NCBI GenBank assembly: GCA_002307245.1
Contig: DBTW01000069.1
Span: 526 to 15,484, forward strand
Reading direction: 5' to 3'
Source: Spirochaetaceae bacterium UBA1306
GTDB lineage: Bacteria > Spirochaetota > Spirochaetia > Treponematales > Rectinemataceae
Length of the DNA: 14,959 bases
Below, piece by piece: positions 4,953-11,670 of this stretch; the stretch's first letter is position 1; each line of letters starts with the position of its first letter. The notes beneath the pieces were generated by a model. The model was given only the letters and a program-made list of their open reading frames with translations, ran no database searches and was not told where the DNA came from. A program made the translations under genes and the position numbers.

Positions 4953-6458
4953 ATGAAAAAGCGAGTCCTCGTCATCGGGGCCGGCATCGCCGGCCTGTCC
5001 TCCGCCAGCTATCTTCAACGCAACGGCTTCGAGACCGAAGTCTACGAGCTCCACGACAAGCCGGGCGGGCTCTGCGCGGCCTGGGAGCGCAACGGCTACG
5101 TCATCGACGGCTGCATCCACTGGCTCATGGGCTCGGGCGCCTCGAGCAACCTCCATATGATCTGGGACGAGCTAGGCGCCGGGAGCCTGCGATACGTCGA
5201 GCACGGGGAATACATCATCGCCCGCTTGCCGGACGGGGACAGCTTCACCGTCTATACCGATCCCGACAGGCTCGAGGCCGAAATCCTTAGGCTGAGCCCG
5301 GGGGATCGCGCCTTCGCGAAGCTCCTCTCGTCGAAGGTGAAGGCCGTCGCCAAGGCCGACATGCCGGCCGCCTTCGACAGGCTCAAGCCCGGCGAGGCCG
5401 CGCGGCTCGCCCTCGCGATGCCCGCGATGCTGGGCGTCTTCGCGCGGTGGATGAGGACGCCTCTCCAGGGCCTCGTCGACGGGCTAAAAGGCGAGAAGCT
5501 GCGGAAGGCCTTTTCAATCCTCTTTGGCGAATCTTTGCGGGATTTCCCCGCGGGGGCCCTGTTCCTGATGCTCGGCTTCATGGCCAAGGGATCGGCCGGC
5601 TATCCCATTGGGGGATCCCTCGCCTTCGCCCGGGCGATCGAGTCGAAGTACCTCGAGCTCGGCGGCAAGATATTCTACGGCGCCAAGGTCGACGAGATCC
5701 TGGTCGAGGGCGCGGAGGGCGCGAGGCGGGCGGTGGGCCTCCGGGGGAGCTGGGGCGAGGCCCGCGGCGACTATATCGTCTCCGCCGCCGACGGCCGAGA
5801 CGCGCTGGACCGATTACTAAAGGGCGCCTACGCGGGCTGCGCGATGGACCGAGCCTTCGAGGCCCAGAAGCGCTATCCCTCCCTGGTCTTCTTCGGCTTA
5901 GGACTCGATCATGACTGCTCGGGCCTGCCCCATGCCCAGGTCTTCGAGCTCGAGGAGCCCCTCGTCCTCGAGGGCGGCGCCCTTAAGGCGGGCAGGATCA
6001 TGCTCAGGCTCTTCAACTTCGACCCGAGCCTCGCGCCCGCCGGCAAGACGGCGGCGACCGTGATGATCGAGACCGGCAACGACGCGTATTGGACCGGCCT
6101 CGCCGAGCGCGACCCGGCCGCCTACTCGGCCGAGAAGAAGGCCGCCGCCGCAGCCCTGGTCGCCGCCATCGATCGGAAGCTGCCCGGCTTCGCCTCGTGG
6201 GTGGAGACCGTCGACGTGGCGACGCCCAAGACCTTCATCAGGTATACGAACAATTGGCACGGCAGCTACGAGGGCTGGCTTCCCACCTCCACCTCGGTCG
6301 GCGCCAAGCTGCCGAGGACCATCAGGGGCCTGGCGGGCTTCGAGATGGTGGGGCAATGGGTCAATCCGGGCGGCGGGCTCCCTCCCTGCGGCATGGACGG
6401 GCGGAGGCTCGCGAAGAAGCTGTGTAAGGCCGAGGGCCGGCGCTTCAAGGCCGAGTAG
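4953..6458 (+). CDS. FAD-dependent oxidoreductase, phytoene desaturase / carotenoid isomerase (CrtI/CrtISO) superfamily
   Basis: The 501-residue protein starts with a dinucleotide-binding fold, VIGAGIAGLSSASYL (residues 7-21, GxGxxG at 9-14). The second FAD motif PGGLCAAWERNGYVIDGCIHW follows, which is typical of CrtI/CrtISO-like flavoproteins. Near the C-terminus VGQWVNPGGGLPPCGMDGR matches the final FAD-contacting motif of this group (usually GQW..PGGG.P). The length is usual for the family. No other carotenoid genes are in the window, so a desaturase or retinol-saturase-like role on another lipid is as likely as carotenoid work. AGGAG (4942-4946) lies 6 nt before the ATG and fixes the start. 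The gene is on the same strand as the amidohydrolase, 115 nt downstream; co-transcription is possible but not shown. Confidence 0.85.
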   Translation: MKKRVLVIGAGIAGLSSASYLQRNGFETEVYELHDKPGGLCAAWERNGYVIDGCIHWLMGSGASSNLHMIWDELGAGSLRYVEHGEYIIARLPDGDSFTVYTDPDRLEAEILRLSPGDRAFAKLLSSKVKAVAKADMPAAFDRLKPGEAARLALAMPAMLGVFARWMRTPLQGLVDGLKGEKLRKAFSILFGESLRDFPAGALFLMLGFMAKGSAGYPIGGSLAFARAIESKYLELGGKIFYGAKVDEILVEGAEGARRAVGLRGSWGEARGDYIVSAADGRDALDRLLKGAYAGCAMDRAFEAQKRYPSLVFFGLGLDHDCSGLPHAQVFELEEPLVLEGGALKAGRIMLRLFNFDPSLAPAGKTAATVMIETGNDAYWTGLAERDPAAYSAEKKAAAAALVAAIDRKLPGFASWVETVDVATPKTFIRYTNNWHGSYEGWLPTSTSVGAKLPRTIRGLAGFEMVGQWVNPGGGLPPCGMDGRRLAKKLCKAEGRRFKAE

Positions 6459-6467
6459 GACGATGCG

Positions 6468-6490
6468 GGGAGGGGCGGGGAGCCCCTCCC
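6468..6490. terminator. Hairpin between convergent genes, probable bidirectional terminator
   Basis: GGGAGGGGC (6468-6476) and GCCCCTCCC (6482-6490) form a perfect 9-bp GC-rich stem with loop GGGGA. It fills the 36-bp gap between the stop of the plus-strand oxidoreductase (6458) and the stop of the minus-strand chemoreceptor (6495). Neither side has a T run, so termination would rest on hairpin stability or on Rho. Its placement makes a shared transcript-end function likely. Confidence 0.6.
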
Positions 6491-6494
6491 TCGC

Positions 6495-8315
6495 CTAGGC
6501 CTTGAACTTGGCCACTTCGGACAGGAGGGCCTGGATGCTCTCCTTGTTGTCCCGGCTGATGTCGTTGACCCGGTTCATGGCGACCGCGATCTGCCCGACG
6601 CCCGAGGCCATCTCGCCCATGCTGCCGGCCACTTCCGCGTTCAGTCTTCCGAGCTCCTCGCTCTCCCGGATGACCTCCTCGCTGCCGGTCGACATTTCGG
6701 CGAAGCCCGACTTGACCTGGACGGTTATGTCGCTGAGCTGGCCGATGGCCTCCAGGATCTCGCGGCTGCCCGCGTTCTGCTCGCTCATGTAGCTCCGGAT
6801 ACCCTGCTCTCGCTCCGACAGGGCCTTGATCTTCTGGTCGATGGCCTCGAACTGCCCGAGGACGGTCTCGGTGGCGCTCGCTATCCCGTCCATGGCGTTC
6901 CCTATCTTCTGGAGCGAGGACGAGACGACCTTCGACTGCTCGCCGGAGGATTCGGCCAGCTTGCGGATCTCGTCGGCGACCACCGCGAAGCCGCGGCCCG
7001 CCTCCCCCGCGTGGGCGGCCTCGATGGCCGCGTTCATTGAGAGGAGGTCCGTCTGGCTGGCGATCGCCTGGATGACGGAACTGATCTCCATGAGGCCCTC
7101 CGACTCCCTCGCTATCTCTCGGATGCTGCCCGAGACGGAGGCGAGGTCGGACCTCCCCGCCTCGGACGCGGCGGACAAGTCCTTCACGTCATCCGCGTTC
7201 TTGGCCAGGGTATCGGTGACCGAGGCGACGTTGGCCAGCATCTCCTCGATGGCCGAGGAGGACTGACTGACGCCGGCGGCCTGCTGGTCGATGCTCGCGC
7301 TGAGCCTCCGGATGCCCCCGGCGATGCGCTGCATCGCGGCGGCGCTCTCCTCGACGCCCGCCGATTGGTCGATGGTCTGGCGCTGGATGCTCTGGATATT
7401 GGCGTTCATCTGGTTGATCGAGGCCGCCGTCTCGTCCATGCTCGAGGCGAGATCCTCCCCGACGCCGGACAGGGCGCCCGATTGTTCCTTGATCGCCCTC
7501 ACGAGGCCGCGCGCGCCCGTCAGCATCTTGCCGTAGGCCCGTGCGAGCTCGCCTAACTCGTCGCGGCGGCTCCGCAAGGCCTCCGGCACGTCCTTGGTAT
7601 AGTCGTTCCTGGCGAGGAGCTCGGTATAGGCGACGCAGGCCTTGATGGGAAGCGCGATGCCGCGCGACAGGAGGATGGCGATGGGGACGATCGCCGCGAT
7701 GCCGACGGCCATCAAGATGAGGGAGAGCAGGGAATGGCGCGCCATGACGCGAACCACGCTCTCGAGGGAGATGTCGATGCAGAGCACCGCCTCGAGGCGC
7801 CCGTCGGGCAGCGAGATCGGCGCGTAGGCGCTGAGGAAGGTCCCCCACTTATCCGTGTAGAAATCCTTCTCCACGGTCGACGCGGAGAGGCCCTCGACAG
7901 ATTTGACCAGGAGGGGGCCCGCGTCGTCGTAGGCGTCCCCGAGGTGGGAGAGCTCGGCCTCGTCCTCGGCGGCGTCGCCGACGAACATGACCTTGCCGTC
8001 GGGGCCCTTCCGGACCGTGTAGACGAAACGCATATCGGGGCTGGAGGCCTTGATCTTCCTGAGGATCGCGACGATGTCGCGGTAGTCTTCGGTCCCCTCG
8101 TCCTCGCGGCGCATGAGCCGCGCGTGCCTTTCCGCCGGGATGGCTATAGCGCCCAAGGCGGCGCAGTCGCGCTCCCTGGCGCGGATGCCGTCCAGCAAGG
8201 CGGCTTTTGTCTGCCGATAGGACATGAGGACGAGGAAAGAAGAGCCGACGATCCAAAGGCACAAGAAGGTGAAGAGGATTTTTTTCTGAATCGTTGACGA
8301 TCGCAGGTTTACCAT
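6495..8315 (-). CDS. Methyl-accepting chemotaxis protein
   Basis: This 606-residue transmembrane chemoreceptor has TM1 at about 13-31 and a periplasmic sensor of about 160 residues (33-193). The sensor includes FVYTVRKGPDGKVMFVGD and a strand-rich SAYAPISLPDGRLEAVLCID, which suggests a single Cache-like fold. TM2 is at 195-217 and is followed by a HAMP domain (about 218-270). The long cytoplasmic coiled coil has the highly conserved tip TDLLSMNAAIEAAHAGEAGRGF (422-443) and VVADEIRKLAE, which binds CheA/CheW. The C-terminus ends in EVAKFKA, without a CheR-tethering pentapeptide. I take ATG 8315 as the start because GAGGAAGGG (complement of 8321-8329) precedes it by 5 nt. The alternative in-frame ATG at 8336 overlaps the predicted -10 box and has no ribosome site. 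The gene stands alone, divergent from the GGDEF gene. Confidence 0.95.
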   Translation of the reverse strand: MVNLRSSTIQKKILFTFLCLWIVGSSFLVLMSYRQTKAALLDGIRARERDCAALGAIAIPAERHARLMRREDEGTEDYRDIVAILRKIKASSPDMRFVYTVRKGPDGKVMFVGDAAEDEAELSHLGDAYDDAGPLLVKSVEGLSASTVEKDFYTDKWGTFLSAYAPISLPDGRLEAVLCIDISLESVVRVMARHSLLSLILMAVGIAAIVPIAILLSRGIALPIKACVAYTELLARNDYTKDVPEALRSRRDELGELARAYGKMLTGARGLVRAIKEQSGALSGVGEDLASSMDETAASINQMNANIQSIQRQTIDQSAGVEESAAAMQRIAGGIRRLSASIDQQAAGVSQSSSAIEEMLANVASVTDTLAKNADDVKDLSAASEAGRSDLASVSGSIREIARESEGLMEISSVIQAIASQTDLLSMNAAIEAAHAGEAGRGFAVVADEIRKLAESSGEQSKVVSSSLQKIGNAMDGIASATETVLGQFEAIDQKIKALSEREQGIRSYMSEQNAGSREILEAIGQLSDITVQVKSGFAEMSTGSEEVIRESEELGRLNAEVAGSMGEMASGVGQIAVAMNRVNDISRDNKESIQALLSEVAKFKA

Positions 8316-8334
8316 ACTGTCCCTTCCTCGTCGC

Positions 8335-8340
8335 ATTGTA
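8335..8340 (-). promoter_or_regulatory. Putative -10 box of the chemoreceptor gene
   Basis: The minus strand reads TACAAT here, 5/6 of the housekeeping -10 consensus. The transcript would start near 8328, just before the GAGGAAGGG ribosome site used by the ATG at 8315. No good -35 hexamer is visible at 16-18 bp (best is TCGAGC). The position argues against the longer start at 8336. Confidence 0.35.
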
Positions 8341-8465
8341 GCATGCCTTTCTATTTTGCTCGAACATAACGGAGCTTCGGGAACGGGTAGCTCGGGGGAC
8401 CCTAAGCCGCAATAACCGCCAACAAGCTTCGAGGAACCAATCTTTCCTAAGGCCTCGGGCTAGGT

Positions 8466-8471
8466 TATACT
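8466..8471 (+). promoter_or_regulatory. Putative -10 box of the GGDEF-OmpA unit
   Basis: TATACT matches 5/6 of the -10 consensus and lies 21 nt before the GTG start at 8493. At 17 bp upstream the sequence is TTTCCT, a weak -35 (3/6). The resulting 5' leader of about 15 nt would still include the GAGGA ribosome site at 8481-8485. Confidence 0.4.
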
Positions 8472-8492
8472 GGGCCGCATGAGGATGGCAGC

Positions 8493-9665
8493 GTGGAAAC
8501 CTACTTCCGCATCGACCTGAACGTCTTCTGCTTCGTCTTCGCGGCAGTGCTTTTCGTAAGCTCGCGGGACAGGAAGGGCAAGCCCTTCCTCGACTACCGG
8601 CTCTTCATGATCATGCTCGGGGCCACCATGTTCCAGATTGGCGTGGACGTGGCCACGCTGCTCCTCGACGGGCGGGCGGGGCCGGCGTATCGCGCCCTGC
8701 TCGTCGGCGCCTCGACTGTGTATTATATCGCCCATCCCATCGCGCCGCTCTGCTTCGCGCTCTATTCGATATATACGCTGACCGGCAGCGCCGGGACCGT
8801 CAAGCGGCTCCTCCCGTTCTTCCTGCTGCCGGCCCTGGGATCGGCCGCGGTCAGCGCGGTCTCCCCCCTCGCGGGCTGGTTCTTCAGGATCGATTCGGCT
8901 AACGTTTACAGCCGCGGGCCGCTGTTCCCCATCTTCGCCGCGGTTTCCTATTTCTATTTCGCCTTCGCCTTCGTCTTCACGATCCTCCGCCGCAGGTCGG
9001 TCGATCGGCGGACCTTCGTCAGCCTCCTCGTCTTCTCCGTCCCCCCCGCCATAGCCGGGTACATCCAGGCGCTGCACTACGGGCTCATCCTCATCTGGCC
9101 CTCGATCCTCCTCTCCATGCTCGAGATCTACGTGAACATCCAGCAACGCAAGCTCTCGAGCGACTACCTGACGGGCGCCTCCAACAGGCGCCGCCTCGAC
9201 GAGTACCTCGCGACGCGGATCAGGGAGGCCTGCGAGCCCCGCTCGGGGCGGCTCCTGTTCTCGAGCAAGCGCGTCCTCGCGGGCCTGCTGGTCGACGTGG
9301 ACGACCTCAAGTCCATCAACGACAACTATGGCCGCCCGGCCGGCGACGAGGCCCTGGTCAAGACGGCCAGGCTGCTGCGGCAGGGCTTGCGTTCGGAAGA
9401 TTTCCTGGCGCGCTATGCCGACGACGAATTCGTCGCCGTGCTCCCGCTCTCGAACGGGGCCGAGCTCTCGCGCCTGATAGGGGGCATCAGGCGGCGCTTC
9501 GAGGACGAGCGATCCTCGGGATCGAACTACCCTTTGTCGATCAGCATCGGCGCGGCCGTCTACGACCCGGCCCTGGATCCGAGCGCGGACGCTTTTATAG
9601 GGCGGCTCGACGATCTCATGTACCGCGAGAAAGAGGACCATAAGGCGCGAAGGAGCAGCATGTGA
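8493..9665 (+). CDS. Multi-pass membrane protein with degenerate GGDEF domain (ADDEF) and intact I-site
   Basis: The 390-residue protein has a hydrophobic N-terminal half with about seven predicted membrane helices (near 9-23, 36-58, 68-95, 104-125, 142-165, 175-193, 196-214), then a GGDEF fold. SDYLTGASNRRRL (223-235) and VDVDDLKSINDNYG (267-280) match the entry and metal-binding parts of diguanylate cyclases. The signature itself reads RYADDEF (307-313), with both glycines of GGDEF replaced (Ala309, Asp310). RSED (300-303) lies exactly five residues before it, matching the RxxD inhibitory site that binds c-di-GMP. By family knowledge, loss of the glycines usually abolishes or weakens synthesis, while an intact I-site allows a receptor role; activity is not known here. 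Start GTG 8493 is set by GAGGA (8481-8485). The TGA overlaps the next start by 4 nt (9662-9665), which suggests translational coupling to the OmpA lipoprotein. Confidence 0.85.
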   Translation: METYFRIDLNVFCFVFAAVLFVSSRDRKGKPFLDYRLFMIMLGATMFQIGVDVATLLLDGRAGPAYRALLVGASTVYYIAHPIAPLCFALYSIYTLTGSAGTVKRLLPFFLLPALGSAAVSAVSPLAGWFFRIDSANVYSRGPLFPIFAAVSYFYFAFAFVFTILRRRSVDRRTFVSLLVFSVPPAIAGYIQALHYGLILIWPSILLSMLEIYVNIQQRKLSSDYLTGASNRRRLDEYLATRIREACEPRSGRLLFSSKRVLAGLLVDVDDLKSINDNYGRPAGDEALVKTARLLRQGLRSEDFLARYADDEFVAVLPLSNGAELSRLIGGIRRRFEDERSSGSNYPLSISIGAAVYDPALDPSADAFIGRLDDLMYREKEDHKARRSSM

Positions 9666-11650
9666 TCCGTATGCGATACCCCAGGTCGAAGCTCCTCTCG
9701 GTCCTGGCCCTCGGGGCGGCCCTGGCCCTCGGGGCTTGCGCCTCCAAGCAGGCGGCGCCCGCGGACTCGGGAGGGGCCGAGCCCCGCGCCGGAGCGGAGG
9801 TCGCGCCCGCGGCCGTGGAGGACCGGGGCGCCGCGACGAGCGCTGCGGCGGCGAGGCCCCAGGCGCCGAAAACGGAGCCTTCCTCGCTGGAGAGCGACGT
9901 CGAGGGCTTCTGGCCATCCCCGGAATCCCGCGTCAAGTCAGTGGCGATCTCGGCGAAGCTCGGCAACGCGGCTCTCCTCCGATCCTGGAAGATCGAGATC
10001 GCACCGGTAGGGGGCGCCGCGGCGCTTGTCTCCTTCGCGGGTACGGACCGCGACCCGCCTGCCGCCGTCTCCTGGGACGGTCGCGCCCAGGATGGCAAGC
10101 TCGCCGCCGAGGGCCGCTACGAGGCCCTCCTTTCCGCCTCCTACGCCGAGGATATCCTTCCGCCGGTATCGATCCGATCTAGGGCTTTCGCGCTCTCTGT
10201 TTCCCCGCCCGAGCCCATACTCGTCGCCGACCCGGCTCGGCTCGAGCCTTCCTCGTCGGGGATCAAGGCGCCCGTCTCCTTCGGAATCGACGCGCGGCCC
10301 GCCCTGGGCCGCCTGGACTCCTGGCGGCTGGACATCGTCGGCCCCGACGGCAAGCTCTTCCGATCGTTCGAAGGCCCCTGGACCGATCCCGGCGCCGTTA
10401 CCGCCGCGCCGCCGCCCGTCTCCTGGGATGGGCTCTCCGCCTCGGGGGCCCCGGTCCAGGCCGGCCGGCGCTACTCGGCCCTGCTGAGCGTCCGCGACGC
10501 CTACGGCCATGCCGCCTCGACCCAGGTCGCGCTGGTCGTGGCCGACCTGCCTTACGCCTCCGAGCGCAGCTCGGTCGAGCCCTGGACGAGCGGCTTCTCG
10601 CCGAACGGCGACAAGGTCATGGACGGGATGGATTTCAGCCTCGGTTTCGGCCAACGCGCCTCCGTGCGATCGTGGCGCCTCGAGATAGCCCAGGCCGAGA
10701 AGGGCATCGTCCGCGTGTTCCGCGGCGCGGCGCCCGACCTGCCCTCCTCGATCTCCTGGGACGGCACGAGCTCTTCCGGGGCCGCGGCTCCCGAGGGCCG
10801 CTATTTCGCCACCCTCAACGTGGACTACGGTTCCTCGTTCAGTCCGGCGGTCGCGCGGAGCCCGGTCTTCATCCTCGACCTCACGCCGCCCGAGCTGCGC
10901 CTCTCCTATTCCCCAGCGCTCTTCGCGCCGGGCCCAGCCGGCGCGACGCCGGGCAGCGAGGGCGAGGGCTCGACTCTCGCAATCGGCCTGGAGGCCTCGA
11001 GCGAGCTCGCCCGCCTCGCCGATTGGAGCGTGGAGATCATCGATCCCGGCGAGAGGGTCTTCGCGCGCTTCGACGGCGCCTGGCCCCCGTCGGGAGGCCT
11101 CGAGCCCCTTTCCTGGGACGGCATCGGATCCGATGGGGCCCTCGTCGAGTCCGCTGAGGTCTACGGGATCGTCGCGCGCGTCCGCGACGAGCTGGGCAAT
11201 TCGGCCCTGGCGAAGGGGAAGGTCGAGACCGACATACTCGTCGTGAGGGATGGCGACCGCTATCGCGTCGACGTGGCAAGCATTGTGTTCAAGGGCTATA
11301 CCGACAACTACCAGGACTTGCCGGCCGAGCAGGCTGCGCAGAACCGCCTGACGCTCGACAGGCTCGCGGCCAAGTTCGCCAAGTTTCCGGGCTACCGCAT
11401 ACGCCTCATCGGGCATGCCGTCATGATCAATTGGGACGACCCCAACCTAGGCAAGCCCGAGCAGGCCAAGGTCCTGGTGCCCCTGTCAAAGTCGAGGGCG
11501 GCCGCGATCGCCAAGGCGCTGGCGGCGAGGGGTATCGACGCCAAGCGGATGAGCATCGAGGGCGTGGGTGCGAGCAGGCAGGTCGTGCCCGACAGCGACA
11601 TCGTCAACAGGTGGAAGAACCGCCGCGTCGAGTTCTACCTGGAGAAGTGA
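9662..11650 (+). CDS. OmpA-family lipoprotein with four FlgD-type Ig-like repeats
   Basis: The 662-residue protein has a signal peptide ending in a lipobox (LGAC, Cys26) and an Ala/Pro-rich linker to about residue 85. Four Ig-like units follow, each marked by SWDG and a downstream GRY-type strand (SWDG at 137-140, 254-257, 365-368 and 484-487). The third unit begins with GFSPNGDKVMDG (311-322). A C-terminal OmpA-like domain (about 535-662) contains IRLIGHAVM, LSKSRAAAIAKAL and NRRVEFYL. OmpA domains bind peptidoglycan through an Asp in GHTD and an Arg after LS; here GHTD reads GHAV, while Arg612 is kept. It is probably an outer-membrane-anchored periplasmic or surface protein. Start GTG 9662 is supported by AAGGAG (9650-9655) 6 nt upstream; ATG 9671 has no suitable site. 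It overlaps the GGDEF gene by 4 nt. Confidence 0.88.
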   Translation: MIRMRYPRSKLLSVLALGAALALGACASKQAAPADSGGAEPRAGAEVAPAAVEDRGAATSAAAARPQAPKTEPSSLESDVEGFWPSPESRVKSVAISAKLGNAALLRSWKIEIAPVGGAAALVSFAGTDRDPPAAVSWDGRAQDGKLAAEGRYEALLSASYAEDILPPVSIRSRAFALSVSPPEPILVADPARLEPSSSGIKAPVSFGIDARPALGRLDSWRLDIVGPDGKLFRSFEGPWTDPGAVTAAPPPVSWDGLSASGAPVQAGRRYSALLSVRDAYGHAASTQVALVVADLPYASERSSVEPWTSGFSPNGDKVMDGMDFSLGFGQRASVRSWRLEIAQAEKGIVRVFRGAAPDLPSSISWDGTSSSGAAAPEGRYFATLNVDYGSSFSPAVARSPVFILDLTPPELRLSYSPALFAPGPAGATPGSEGEGSTLAIGLEASSELARLADWSVEIIDPGERVFARFDGAWPPSGGLEPLSWDGIGSDGALVESAEVYGIVARVRDELGNSALAKGKVETDILVVRDGDRYRVDVASIVFKGYTDNYQDLPAEQAAQNRLTLDRLAAKFAKFPGYRIRLIGHAVMINWDDPNLGKPEQAKVLVPLSKSRAAAIAKALAARGIDAKRMSIEGVGASRQVVPDSDIVNRWKNRRVEFYLEK

Positions 11651-11670
11651 GGCCGGAGGGGCGCGGTGAA

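Noticed and set aside
8316..8336. Seven-codon N-terminal extension of the chemoreceptor
   Set aside because: ATG 8336 overlaps the probable -10 box and would place the ribosome site GAGGAAGGG inside the coding region; ATG 8315 fits better.
8460..9917. Long minus-strand frame (485 codons) opposite the GGDEF gene
   Set aside because: Its composition is Arg/Pro/Glu-rich with no recognisable motif; the plus strand encodes membrane helices and a GGDEF fold.
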